Below are positions 11,542 through 23,573 of a stretch of 24,709 bases of DNA, one piece after another (position 1 is the stretch's first letter; each line of letters begins with the position of its first letter). The notes under the pieces are model-generated. The model did not search any database, was not told the DNA's origin, and was given only the letters and a program-made list of their open reading frames with translations. Source of the DNA: an uncultured Gammaproteobacteria bacterium (GTDB taxonomy: Bacteria; Pseudomonadota; Gammaproteobacteria; Rariloculales; Rariloculaceae); NCBI GenBank assembly GCA_946887385.1, contig CAMPKU010000030.1, forward strand, positions 1 through 24,709, in the 5' to 3' direction. The translations under genes were made by a program, and so were the position numbers.

Positions 11542-12438
11542 GTGAGCCGGGTGCCATTGCAGTACGTAGCGCTGAACGACCGGGTCTGCATCGAAGTGCA
11601 AGGCGCGGACGCGGCCGCCTTTCTGCACAATCAGTTGAGCCGAGCGCTGCTCGAGCTCGATCCGGCCGACGCTCCGCTCGCGGCCTGGGCCGATGCTCGC
11701 GGCCGAATTCGAGCGCTTTTGCGCGTCTGCCGGCTGCCCGAGCGGTGGCTGCTCCTCACGCCGCGGCACGGCGCGGCCGAGCTTGCGAGCAAGCTGCGTC
11801 TGTTCGTGCTGCGGTCGAAAGTCACGCTGGCGCCGGCCGCTGACGTGCACGTCGGCGCCTTGCTCGGCGACGCCGGCGCGCACCTCGCGCAGTACGAGAT
11901 TGCGCCCCACCTCGAGCCAAACCGCACGGTGCGTCGCGACGAGCTCAGCTTCATTCGCGTCGCCGAGCGTTATTGGCAGGTGCTCGGTGCGCCCGCTGCG
12001 CTTGAACAGCTCGCCGCCACGCTCGAGCGGGCCGACGATACGGCCGCGGCACTCGCCGAGATCCGCCTGGGTGTGCCCGCGATCGTTCCGGAGAGCGCGG
12101 AACGCTACGTTGCCCAGATGTTGAACCTGGACGTGCTCGGGGCCGTGTCGTTCGACAAGGGTTGTTATCCGGGACAAGAGATCATCGCCCGCGTCCACAA
12201 CTTGGGCGGCGTGAAACGGCGAGCGCGCCTGTACGCCGTGCCGGGGCCGCCGCCGGCCGTGGGTGCGCCCGTGCTGGCGGGCGCGCAAACCGCCGGCGAA
12301 GTCGTGAGAAGCGCGCCTGCGCAAGTGGGCAGCGAGCTGCTGGCCATCGTCGAGCACGCCGCCGCATCTACCCACCTCACGTGCGGCGGCGCGCCGCTAC
12401 GCGAGCTGCCCCTGCCGTTTGCGCTGCCGAGCGACTAG
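11542..12438 (+). CDS. ygfZ: YgfZ/GcvT-domain folate-binding protein
   Basis: Member of the YgfZ/IBA57 family, tetrahydrofolate-binding proteins that support maturation or repair of some iron-sulphur enzymes, including, in known systems, SDH-related ones. The 298-aa product has the GcvT-like fold pattern and the diagnostic KGCYPGQE motif (residues 206-213) with Cys208. I chose GTG at 11542, six bases after AAGAG; GTG at 11551 and TTG at 11557 are alternatives. An apparent frame from 11287 is antisense to the DUF1674 gene and is rejected. The gene is divergent from the SDH cluster, which fits an Fe-S/SDH maturation theme, and converges on lysS with a shared CTAG. Confidence 0.9.
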   Translation: MSRVPLQYVALNDRVCIEVQGADAAAFLHNQLSRALLELDPADAPLAAWADARGRIRALLRVCRLPERWLLLTPRHGAAELASKLRLFVLRSKVTLAPAADVHVGALLGDAGAHLAQYEIAPHLEPNRTVRRDELSFIRVAERYWQVLGAPAALEQLAATLERADDTAAALAEIRLGVPAIVPESAERYVAQMLNLDVLGAVSFDKGCYPGQEIIARVHNLGGVKRRARLYAVPGPPPAVGAPVLAGAQTAGEVVRSAPAQVGSELLAIVEHAAASTHLTCGGAPLRELPLPFALPSD

Positions 12439-13922
12439 CTCTCGGCTTTGAGCTGCGGGAACAGCAGCACGTCGCGAATCGAAGGCGAGTTCGTGAGCAG
12501 CATGGCCACCCGGTCGATGCCGATGCCCAGCCCGGCGGCGGGCGGCATGCCGTACTCGAGCGCGCGGATAAAGTCCGCATCGAAGAACATGGCCTCCTCG
12601 TCGCCGCCCGCTTTCGCGGCCACTTGCGCGTGAAAGCGCGCGGCCTGCTCCTCCGGATCGTTGAGCTCGGCGAAGCCGTTCGCCAGCTCGCGGCCGCCCA
12701 CGAAAAGCTCGAAGCGATCGGTGACGAACGGATCGGAGTCGTTGCAGCGCGCGAGCGGCGACACCTCGGCGGGATACTCGAGCACGAACACGGGCCCGCG
12801 CAGCGTGGCCTCCACGGTTTTTTCGAACAGATCGTATTGCAGCCGGCCGGCACCGAGCTCAGGCCGCACGTCGACGCCGTGCGCGGCGCACACGTCGGCG
12901 AGCGCGGCGCGGTCGCGCATGCGTCCCGCGAGGCTCGGGTGCGCGCGCTCGAGCGCAGCCTCCACCGTGATCTCGGCGAACTTCGGCGCGAGATCGAAGC
13001 GCTCGCCCTGATACTCGACGTCGGTGCTGCCGGTTAGCGCATGCGCGGCGCCGCGCAACAAATTCTCCGTGAGCGCCATCAAGTCACGCGGCCCGGCGTA
13101 CGCCTGGTACAGCTCGAGCATCGTGAACTCGGGGTTGTGCCGCGTGGACAAGCCCTCGTTGCGGAACACGCGGTTGAGCTCGTACACACGCTCGAAGCCG
13201 CCGACGAGCAGCCGCTTCAAGTACAGCTCGGGCGCAATGCGCAAATACAGCGTGGCATCGAGCGCGTTGTGGTGCGTCACGAACGGCCGCGCCGTGGCTC
13301 CGCCGGGGATCGGCTGCATCATCGGCGTCTCGACCTCGGTGAAGTCGAGCGCGTCCAAGTAGCTGCGGACGAAGCGGATCAGCACGCTGCGGCGGCGAAA
13401 CACCTCGCGCGTTTCCTCGCTCATGATGAGGTCGACGTAACGTTGCCGCAGCTTCATTTCGGCATCGGTGATGCCGTGCCACTTCTCCGGCAGCGGCCGC
13501 AGCGACTTCACGAGCAACCTGAGCTCAGCGGCGTCCACACTCAGCTCACCGGTCTTGGTTTTGATGAGCTCGCCGCGCGCGGCCACCACGTCGCCCACGT
13601 CCCACTTCTTGAAGTCACCGTAGAACGCCTCGCCGACGCGATCGCGCTTCACCATCAGCTGAATCTGCCCCGTGCGATCCTGAAGCTTCACGAAGCTCGT
13701 GCCGCCCATGACGCGCTTCACCATGAGGCGGCCGGCGACGCGCGCCTCGACGGGCGTTGCCGCCAGCGACTCCGCGCTGTGCGCGCCGTACGCCTTCTGC
13801 AGCTCGTCGGCCAGCGCGTTGCGCCGAAAGTCGTTCGGGTAGGCGTTGCCGGCCTCGCGCAGCCGCGTGAGCTTCGCTCGCCGCTCCGCTATCAATCGAT
13901 TTTCTTGTCCGTCGTCCGCCAT
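12435..13922 (-). CDS. lysS: Lysyl-tRNA synthetase, class II
   Basis: Charges tRNA-Lys with lysine in the cytosol. The 495-aa protein has an N-terminal anticodon-binding OB fold (about 55-160, with [13 protein letters not shown] and [16 protein letters not shown]). The class II core follows, with motif 2 around [19 protein letters not shown] and motif 3 [12 protein letters not shown] (about 464-475). The ATG at 13920-13922 lies 10 bases behind the prfB stop with AAGAGA in between. prfB-lysS is the E. coli arrangement. Its last codons overlap the ygfZ stop tail to tail (12435-12438). Confidence 0.97.
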   Translation of the reverse strand: MADDGQENRLIAERRAKLTRLREAGNAYPNDFRRNALADELQKAYGAHSAESLAATPVEARVAGRLMVKRVMGGTSFVKLQDRTGQIQLMVKRDRVGEAFYGDFKKWDVGDVVAARGELIKTKTGELSVDAAELRLLVKSLRPLPEKWHGITDAEMKLRQRYVDLIMSEETREVFRRRSVLIRFVRSYLDALDFTEVETPMMQPIPGGATARPFVTHHNALDATLYLRIAPELYLKRLLVGGFERVYELNRVFRNEGLSTRHNPEFTMLELYQAYAGPRDLMALTENLLRGAAHALTGSTDVEYQGERFDLAPKFAEITVEAALERAHPSLAGRMRDRAALADVCAAHGVDVRPELGAGRLQYDLFEKTVEATLRGPVFVLEYPAEVSPLARCNDSDPFVTDRFELFVGGRELANGFAELNDPEEQAARFHAQVAAKAGGDEEAMFFDADFIRALEYGMPPAAGLGIGIDRVAMLLTNSPSIRDVLLFPQLKAES

Positions 13923-13932
13923 CTGCCGTCTC

Positions 13933-15028
13933 TTACAATCCTTGCTTCAAGCTCTCTTGCAGAAACTCGTCGAGATCGCCGTCGAGCACCGCCTGCGGCC
14001 GGCCGCTCTCGAAGTTCGTGCGCAAATCCTTCACGCGCGATTGATCGAGCACGTACGAGCGAATCTGATTACCCCAGCCGATGTCGGCTTTGTTGTCCTC
14101 GACGAGCTGCGCCTCGGCCTTGCGCTTCTGCTCCTCGAGCTCGTAGAGCTTAGCGCGCATTTGGTTCATCGCCGTGGCACGATTCTTGTGCTGTGAGCGC
14201 TCGTTCTGGCACTGCACCACCAAACCCGTAGGAATGTGCGTGATGCGGATCGCCGATTCGGTCTTGTTGACGTGCTGACCGCCGGCACCGCTGGCGCGGA
14301 ACACATCCACGCGCAGGTCCGCGGGATTGAGCTCGACCTCGATGTCGTCGTCGATCTCCGGCGAGACGAACACCGCCGCAAACGAAGTGTGCCGCCGATG
14401 ACCCGAATCGAACGGCGATTTGCGCACGAGCCTGTGCACGCCCGTTTCGGTGCGCAGCCAGCCGTACGCGTACTCGCCGTGCAGATGGATCGTGGCGCTC
14501 TTGATGCCGGCCACTTCACCGGGCGACTGCTCGAGCACGTCGACGGTGTAGCCGTGCCGCTCTCCCCACTTCAAGTACATGCGCAGCAGCATCTCGGCCC
14601 AGTCCTGCGCCTCGGTGCCGCCCGACCCTGCCTGAACATCGAGGAAGGCGTTGTGCGCGTCCATCTTGCCCGCAAACATGCGGCGGAACTCGAGCAGCTC
14701 GATTTCCTTGGTGATGTTTTGCACGGCGCCGACGACGTCACCGATCGTGCCGGCGTCCTCTTCCTCGCGCGCGAGCTCGTAGAGCTCGGCGCCCTCGTCG
14801 AGCGACTTCTCGACGCGGTTCAGCGTGGCAACCACCGTCTCGAGCTCGGCGCGCTCCCGTCCTAAGCCCTGCGCACGCTCCGGATCGGACCAGACGGCAG
14901 GGTTCTCGAGCTCCCGGTTGACCTCTTCGAGGCGCTCGCGCTTCGCATCGTAGTCAAAGATACCTCCGCAAGGCGGCGGAGCGCTCTTTGAGCGCATCGA
15001 TGGCGGGCGCGATTTGATTGGGTTCCAT
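13933..15028 (-). CDS. prfB: Peptide chain release factor 2 (programmed +1 frameshift)
   Basis: Recognises UGA and UAA stops and triggers peptide release. The first 24 codons (complement of 14957-15028) run to an in-frame TGA. Skipping one base at 14956 continues with [13 protein letters not shown] and gives a 364-aa RF2 (E. coli 365). The anticodon-like SPF is at 204-206 and the catalytic GGQ at 249-251. The residue matching E. coli position 246 (Thr in K-12) is Ala245, the common, more active form in other strains. The start ATG at 15026-15028 has no strong ribosome-binding site. It is co-oriented with lysS, 10 bases away. Confidence 0.96.
14953..14968 (-). promoter_or_regulatory. prfB +1 frameshift signal
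   Basis: Read on the minus strand: CGG AGG TAT CTT TGA C. It has the three classical parts: an internal Shine-Dalgarno-like GGAGG, a three-base spacer to the slippery CTT codon, and TGA followed by C, a poor termination context. In E. coli, low RF2 lets the ribosome slip +1 here, so RF2 regulates its own synthesis; the same autoregulation is inferred for this gene. Confidence 0.95.
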
Positions 15029-15127
15029 GACAGAGCCGTTGCCGTTCGCGGCCGCAGATACTAGCACGCGGCCGCGAGGCCCGACCGCGGCGTCTTGTAT
15101 GATGGAGCTTCGCAACGGTCTTCGATC
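15029..15127. promoter_or_regulatory. Divergent leader region of prfB and the Mth938-like gene
   Basis: A perfect 10-bp inverted repeat (15046-15055 / 15068-15077, each arm containing GCGGCCGC) encloses 12 bases with the AT-rich TACTAG. Read on the prfB strand this gives TAGTAT, a possible -10. On the plus strand TATGAT (15098-15103) is a possible -10 for the rightward gene. Neither has a good -35 at the right distance, so both promoters are tentative. Confidence 0.4.
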
Positions 15128-15499
15128 ATGCAGCTCAGTCGCGACGCAGCCGCCGTCAATGTCATCCGCGCTTGGGAGCCGGGCCGTGTGCGCGTGGCCG
15201 ATCGCTGGCTCACGGGTAACGTGATCGTCAGCAGCGAGCAGCTGATCGAAGGCTGGACGACGATCGCCCCCCAGCACTTGACGATCGCCGAGCTAGCCCC
15301 CGCGCTCGCATTAGAACCTACGATCATCGTCCTCGGCACCGGCACGGACAACTTGCTACCCGACGTCGAGCTAATGGCCGCCGCCGCCGCGCTCTCCGTA
15401 GGCCTCGAAATCATGAACACCCCCGCCGCCTGCCGCACCTTCAACGTGCTGCTGCAAGAACACCGCCGCGTAGTAGCCGCCCTCTTCAACCCCCCCTAA
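15128..15499 (+). CDS. Mth938-like domain (DUF498) protein
   Basis: A 123-aa protein of the Mth938/Xcc1710 family, recognisable from the pattern IRAWEPGRVRVADRWLTGNV, the central TIIVLGTGTDN and the C-terminal GLEIMNTPAACRTFNVLLQE. Human NDUFAF3 is a distant relative acting in complex I assembly; the role of the bacterial proteins is not established and I do not assign one. There is no signal peptide or membrane segment. The ATG at 15128 fits family length; a TTG at 15095 would add 11 unconserved residues. The gene is divergent from prfB and convergent with nlpD; its TAA is 10 bases before the palindromic element. Confidence 0.85.
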   Translation: MQLSRDAAAVNVIRAWEPGRVRVADRWLTGNVIVSSEQLIEGWTTIAPQHLTIAELAPALALEPTIIVLGTGTDNLLPDVELMAAAAALSVGLEIMNTPAACRTFNVLLQEHRRVVAALFNPP

Positions 15500-15509
15500 A
15501 AAGACCGAA

Positions 15510-15634
15510 GATTTCTCGCCGCGTGCGACGGACCTCTCCCGAGACCGTCGGCGCACAGGGATGTGCGCCGACGAGCCCCAGGGATGGTCTTCCGGCGTGT
15601 CTCGGGAGGGGCCTCTCGCGCGCGGCGAGAAATC
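15510..15634 (-). repeat. Palindromic intergenic repeat, member B
   Basis: Nested stems: outer 15510-15523 with 15621-15634 (14 perfect pairs), middle 15536-15545 with 15599-15608 (10 perfect pairs) and an inner perfect 11-bp hairpin 15546-15556 / 15563-15573 with loop AGGGAT. A weaker second hairpin around 15578-15587 has the same loop, AGGGAT. On the reverse strand the loops read ATCCCT with GGCTCG between the hairpins, as in member A. It fills the gap between the convergent Mth938-like gene and nlpD and may also act as a two-way transcription stop. Confidence 0.8.
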
Positions 15635-15651
15635 CCCAACGCGGCACCCAA

Positions 15652-16443
15652 CTACCGCGGCACCTCAAGAAACAACAGCGGATCCACCGGCGCCCCATTG
15701 CGCCGAATCTCGAAGTGCAACCGCGGCTGCCGCCCCGGCCCCTGCCCCATCAACGCGATCGTCGCGCCGCGCGCCACGTCTTGCCCTTGCGTCACGAGCA
15801 GCTGCGAGTTGTGGCCGTAAGCCGAAAGAAACGTCTCGTCGTGCTTGATGATCACCAGCTGCCCATACCCGATGAGCCCGCCGCCGGCGTAGACCACGCG
15901 CCCAGGAGCGGCCGCGCGCACGGGCTGCCCCTCGCGGCCGGCGATCGCAACACCGGACGCAATCGCGGTGCCGGCGCCGAACCCTTCCACGATGCGGCCT
16001 TCGGTGGGCCACGCCCAGCGCAGCGCCGTAGCGGCCGCGGGCGCGCTCGAGCGCCGGGGCGCGGCAGGCGGCTGCGCGCGAGGCGGCGACGACCGCGGCG
16101 GCACAGTGGCGCGCGTCGGTACGGGTTGCCGGGTCTCTCCTTCGGTCGGCCGCCGCACCGCCGGCGCTGCCGACGCGACATAGCCGCGCGGCGGCACGAG
16201 CCGCAGCCGCTGGCCCACGCGCAGCATGTCGGGATCGGCGAGGCCGTTCCAACTGGCAAGATCGCGCTGATCGACGCGGTGCTGCCACGCGATCTTCGTT
16301 AGCGTCTCGCCGCGCTGCACCACGTGCACGGCGGCACGGGCGTCGCGCCGGCTCACGGGCAGCGACGTGGTGCTCGTGCAGGCGGAGACGAGGGCTACGC
16401 AGATCCACAACGTCGCGGCCGCCACGGCGCGACGCGCGCTCAC
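15652..16443 (-). CDS. nlpD: NlpD-like murein hydrolase activator (LysM + degenerate M23)
   Basis: Outer-membrane lipoprotein that in E. coli activates the amidase AmiC at the division site. All 263 residues are here: a signal peptide with lipobox LVSAC (Cys22), LysM (39-83), a Pro/Ala/Arg-rich linker (about 84-140) and a LytM/M23 domain (about 150-258). The zinc site is degenerate: where peptidases have HxGxD this protein has Ala162 and Ala166, and HxH has become Arg241-Leu-His243. This supports an activator and not an enzyme. The GTG start overlaps the pcm stop. rpoS, its frequent downstream neighbour, is absent. The join 16071/16072 falls in the linker after residue 124. Confidence 0.92.
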   Translation of the reverse strand: MSARRAVAAATLWICVALVSACTSTTSLPVSRRDARAAVHVVQRGETLTKIAWQHRVDQRDLASWNGLADPDMLRVGQRLRLVPPRGYVASAAPAVRRPTEGETRQPVPTRATVPPRSSPPRAQPPAAPRRSSAPAAATALRWAWPTEGRIVEGFGAGTAIASGVAIAGREGQPVRAAAPGRVVYAGGGLIGYGQLVIIKHDETFLSAYGHNSQLLVTQGQDVARGATIALMGQGPGRQPRLHFEIRRNGAPVDPLLFLEVPR

Positions 16444-17111
16444 GACTCGGTGCCCTCGACGAACGGCACGAAGCTAACGGGCAGGAGTTGCTCGCGCTTG
16501 AGCTCGTTCCCCTGCCGCGTCACGCGCAACAGCATCTGCCGGCCCCGCTCACCGATCGGGATGACGAGCCGGCCGCCGTCGTCGAGCTGCTCGCACAGCT
16601 CGTGCGGCACGACTTCGGGCGCCGCCGCGACCAGCATTCCTTGAAACGGCGCCTGACTGCGCCAGCCGTGCCAGCCGTCTGCGTGACGCAGGCTGACATT
16701 GGTGATGCGCAGCTCCGCGAGTATGGTGCGCGCGCGTTGCTGCAGCGCCGCGATGCGCTCGACGCTGTAGACGTGCTGCACGAACGGCGCAAGCACCGCG
16801 GTTTGATAGCCGCAGCCCGTGCCGATCTCGAGCACGCGCGTGAGCTTCTTGTCGAGGCCTTCGATCAACGCTTCCGTCATCGCGGCCACGATGTACGGCT
16901 GCGAGATGGTCTGCCCGAAGCCGATCGGCAACGCCGTGTCTTCGTACGCGCGGCTCGCGAGCGCTTCGTCCACGAACAAGTGCCGCGGCACGGCGCGGAT
17001 GCGCTCGAGCACGGCCTGATTCGTGATGCCCTCGGTCTTGAGCCGTTCGATGAGCCGGTCGCGAGTGCGCGCAGACGTCATGCCGATGCCGTTGCGCGTG
17101 GCGCCGTTCAT
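16440..17111 (-). CDS. pcm: Protein-L-isoaspartate O-methyltransferase, second copy
   Basis: Identical translation to the copy at 369-1040, with the same GTGA overlap into nlpD and ATGA overlap with surE. Here, unlike the first copy, the downstream nlpD is complete, so the surE-pcm-nlpD coupling can be seen in full. Whether this is a second gene in the cell or the same gene read twice depends on the origin of the 16,071-bp period. Confidence 0.94.
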   Translation of the reverse strand: MNGATRNGIGMTSARTRDRLIERLKTEGITNQAVLERIRAVPRHLFVDEALASRAYEDTALPIGFGQTISQPYIVAAMTEALIEGLDKKLTRVLEIGTGCGYQTAVLAPFVQHVYSVERIAALQQRARTILAELRITNVSLRHADGWHGWRSQAPFQGMLVAAAPEVVPHELCEQLDDGGRLVIPIGERGRQMLLRVTRQGNELKREQLLPVSFVPFVEGTES

Positions 17112-17857
17112 CGGAATCGCTCGAACCAGGTAGCCACTTTGGCGATCGAGGCGTGTGCAGTGAGATCGACCTTGATCGGCGACACCGATACGAAGCCTTC
17201 GGCCACGGCTTGAAAATCCGTGCCGGGCCCCGTGTCTTGGCCGGCACCCGCGGGCCCGATCCAGTAGATGGGGCGGTTGTGCGGATCGAGCGCCTTCACG
17301 GCGGGCTCGGACTTGTGGCGGAAACCGAGCCGCGTGGCGCGCACGCCCCGCAACTGCGCGAACGGCACGTCCGGCACGTTGATGTTCAAGATCACGTCCG
17401 TGGGCAACGGGTCGGTGACGTTGCGCTCGACGAGCTTACGTACGAGCTCGGCCGCCGTCGCATAGTGCTCGGCTCCTGCGAGCACCAGCGATACGGCGAT
17501 CGACGGAATGCCGAGAAACCGCCCTTCCATCGCGGCCGCCACGGTGCCCGAGTACAACACGTCGTCGCCGAGATTGGCGCCGTTGTTGATGCCCGAGATC
17601 AGCACGTCGGGCTCGTGCTCGAGCAAGCCCGTGATCGCGATGTGCACGCAGTCCGTGGGCGTGCCGTTGACGTAGTAAAGATTGTCGTCCACGCGCTCCA
17701 CGCGCAGCGGCGTCTCGAGCGTGAGGGAGTTGCTGGCGCCGCTGCGGTTGCGGTCGGGTGCAACCACGATGACCTCGCCGATCGGCTTCAAATGCTCGGC
17801 CAGCGTGCGGAGGCCGCGCGCCTGATAGCCGTCGTCGTTGGAGAGCAGAATTCGCAC
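17108..17857 (-). CDS. surE: 5'/3'-nucleotidase SurE, second copy
   Basis: Same 249-aa protein as at 1037-1786, with the GTG start at 17855-17857. No substitution in the metal-site residues and no divergence in the flanking spacer toward ftsB, where an old duplication would be expected to have drifted first. Confidence 0.94.
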   Translation of the reverse strand: MRILLSNDDGYQARGLRTLAEHLKPIGEVIVVAPDRNRSGASNSLTLETPLRVERVDDNLYYVNGTPTDCVHIAITGLLEHEPDVLISGINNGANLGDDVLYSGTVAAAMEGRFLGIPSIAVSLVLAGAEHYATAAELVRKLVERNVTDPLPTDVILNINVPDVPFAQLRGVRATRLGFRHKSEPAVKALDPHNRPIYWIGPAGAGQDTGPGTDFQAVAEGFVSVSPIKVDLTAHASIAKVATWFERFR

Positions 17858-17901
17858 TTGCCGTTCCCTGGAGCCGCGCGTACCGCGCCGTGGAAAACCG
17901 C

Positions 17902-18192
17902 TCAGCGCTCGGCGGCAGGCGGCGCCGGCGCGATCTGATAGAACGTTTCGCCGGAGTGAATCATGCCAAGCTCCGTGCGCGCCCGTTCCTCGGCCGCTGC
18001 GAGCCCTTCTTTCAAGTCGCGCACCTCGGCTTCGAGCGCGGTGTTGCGCGCCGCGAGCCGTTGGTTGTCCTCGACCCGGCGTGCGACTTCGGTCTCGAGG
18101 CGCCACACCTCGCGCAAGCCGCCGTTGGATAGCCACAGGCGCGCCTGAAGCAGCACGAGGACCACCGCGAGCACGACCATCAGGAAGCGCAT
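17902..18192 (-). CDS. ftsB: Cell division protein FtsB, second copy
   Basis: Same 96-aa bitopic coiled-coil protein as at 1831-2121, with the same GGAG ribosome-binding site. A real second copy would be unusual: divisome genes of this type are normally single copy, which favours the same-gene-read-twice explanation. Confidence 0.93.
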   Translation of the reverse strand: MRFLMVVLAVVLVLLQARLWLSNGGLREVWRLETEVARRVEDNQRLAARNTALEAEVRDLKEGLAAAEERARTELGMIHSGETFYQIAPAPPAAER

Positions 18193-18223
18193 CTAGTCTC
18201 CGGCCCGCGCCGCGGGCCCTCGG

Positions 18224-22160
<3,937 letters not shown>

Positions 22161-23531
22161 TTAGCGCCGTTCCGGCGCCTGCACGGGCGGATGCTGCGTC
22201 CACTCCACGCGCCAGCGCGGCTCCGCCGCCGGCGCCGCGCCGCTGTGAGCGCTGACCCACAGGTCGCCGATCGCCGCGAGGGCGGCCCCGTGGAACAACA
22301 GCGGCACGCGGCCGCGCATCCACGGCACGATGCCGCGCTCCTGAAAGAGGCTCTTGAGCGAATGGTGATGCTCGCGCCCCAGCGGCTTGAACCGCTCGCC
22401 GCCGGCGCGAAAACGCAACGTGAGGCCGTCGTCGAGCCACGACTGCGGTAAGCCCGCCCCGTCGCGCGCGGGCGCCAGCGCGAGCCGGCCCTCCGGGCCC
22501 AACCACGTGCTGCCCACGCCGATGTGCGCGGCATAGTCGGGCGGCGACGGCGGCGGCAACGGCGCCATGAGGTAGAGCGCCTCGCCGAACACGCGCCCCT
22601 CGCCGCCCGGCCAGCGCACGTGCGTCCGCGACTCGGCCCGCGCCTCGAGCAAGGCGGTGCGAAGCTCGTCGAGCGTGCGCGCGCTCGGCGGGGGCAGATC
22701 CACGGCGCGCAGCAGATGGCGCAGCAGGTTGCGCTGCCGGGCCGGCTCGAGCGGCGCGAGCGCGGACCGCGGCAGGTGCCACGCAGCTGCGAGCGCGTGC
22801 GCGTCCTCGGCGGCCACACTTTCGAGCAGCCGCTCGGCGTCGGTCATTTGCTGCGCGAGCCGCACGCCGTGCTGCGCCGCCGTAGGCCAGCGTGCGCGCA
22901 GCGCGGGCAGCACTCGCGCACGCAAGTAGTTGCGGTCGTGACGCTCGTCGAGGTTCGACGGGTCTTCGATCCAGGCGAGCTTGGACTGCTCGGCTTGCGA
23001 ACGCAGCTCCTCGCGCGTGAACGCGAGCAGCGGCCGCCCGAGCCAGCCCGAATGAAACGGCGCAAACGGCAGGATGCCGCGCAGGCCGCGCACGCCCGTG
23101 CCGCGCAGCAGGCGCAGCAGCAGCGTCTCGAGCTGATCGTCGGCGTGATGCGCGGTCAGCAGCCATTCGCCCGGCGCTAACAGCTCGCCGAGGGCGCGAT
23201 AGCGCGCCTCGCGCGCCGCGGCCTCGAGACCTTGCTTCGATGTTCGATCCACCGCGACGCGTGACGCGGCGAACTCGGCGCCCAAGTCGGCGGCTGCCGC
23301 AGCGCAATGGGCACGCCAGTCGGCGGAGTGCGGGTGCAAGCCGTGATCGACGTGCGCCGCGCGTACTCGAACCGGCCAGTCGAGGCGGCACAGGGCGGCC
23401 AGCAGCACCGTCGAGTCGAGCCCGCCGCTGAAGCCCACCGTGACGCGCGGCGGCAAAGCCGGCGACGCCCATGCTTCGAGCACGGCGCGCAGCTCCGCGG
23501 CGAAAGCTTCCGGCTCGCGCGCGGCCTTCAT
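22161..23531 (-). CDS. tilS: tRNA(Ile)-lysidine synthase, second copy
   Basis: Identical 456-aa translation to 6090-7460 with the SGGLDS P-loop intact. A duplicated, fully identical tilS would be unexpected in a single-copy tRNA modification pathway. Confidence 0.93.
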   Translation of the reverse strand: MKAAREPEAFAAELRAVLEAWASPALPPRVTVGFSGGLDSTVLLAALCRLDWPVRVRAAHVDHGLHPHSADWRAHCAAAAADLGAEFAASRVAVDRTSKQGLEAAAREARYRALGELLAPGEWLLTAHHADDQLETLLLRLLRGTGVRGLRGILPFAPFHSGWLGRPLLAFTREELRSQAEQSKLAWIEDPSNLDERHDRNYLRARVLPALRARWPTAAQHGVRLAQQMTDAERLLESVAAEDAHALAAAWHLPRSALAPLEPARQRNLLRHLLRAVDLPPPSARTLDELRTALLEARAESRTHVRWPGGEGRVFGEALYLMAPLPPPSPPDYAAHIGVGSTWLGPEGRLALAPARDGAGLPQSWLDDGLTLRFRAGGERFKPLGREHHHSLKSLFQERGIVPWMRGRVPLLFHGAALAAIGDLWVSAHSGAAPAAEPRWRVEWTQHPPVQAPERR

Positions 23532-23573
23532 ACGCTCAGCACCTGCGCCGCGGCTTGAAAGCTACGCGTAAGC

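Noticed and set aside
14954..15277. 107-codon frame upstream of prfB as a separate gene
   Set aside because: Only its last 24 codons are meaningful; they are the zero-frame start of RF2 before the frameshift.
15510..15634. Simple rho-independent terminator behind the Mth938-like gene
   Set aside because: The stems are much longer and nested, no T-run follows on either strand, and the loop motif matches the other repeat member. A termination effect is possible but does not explain the structure.
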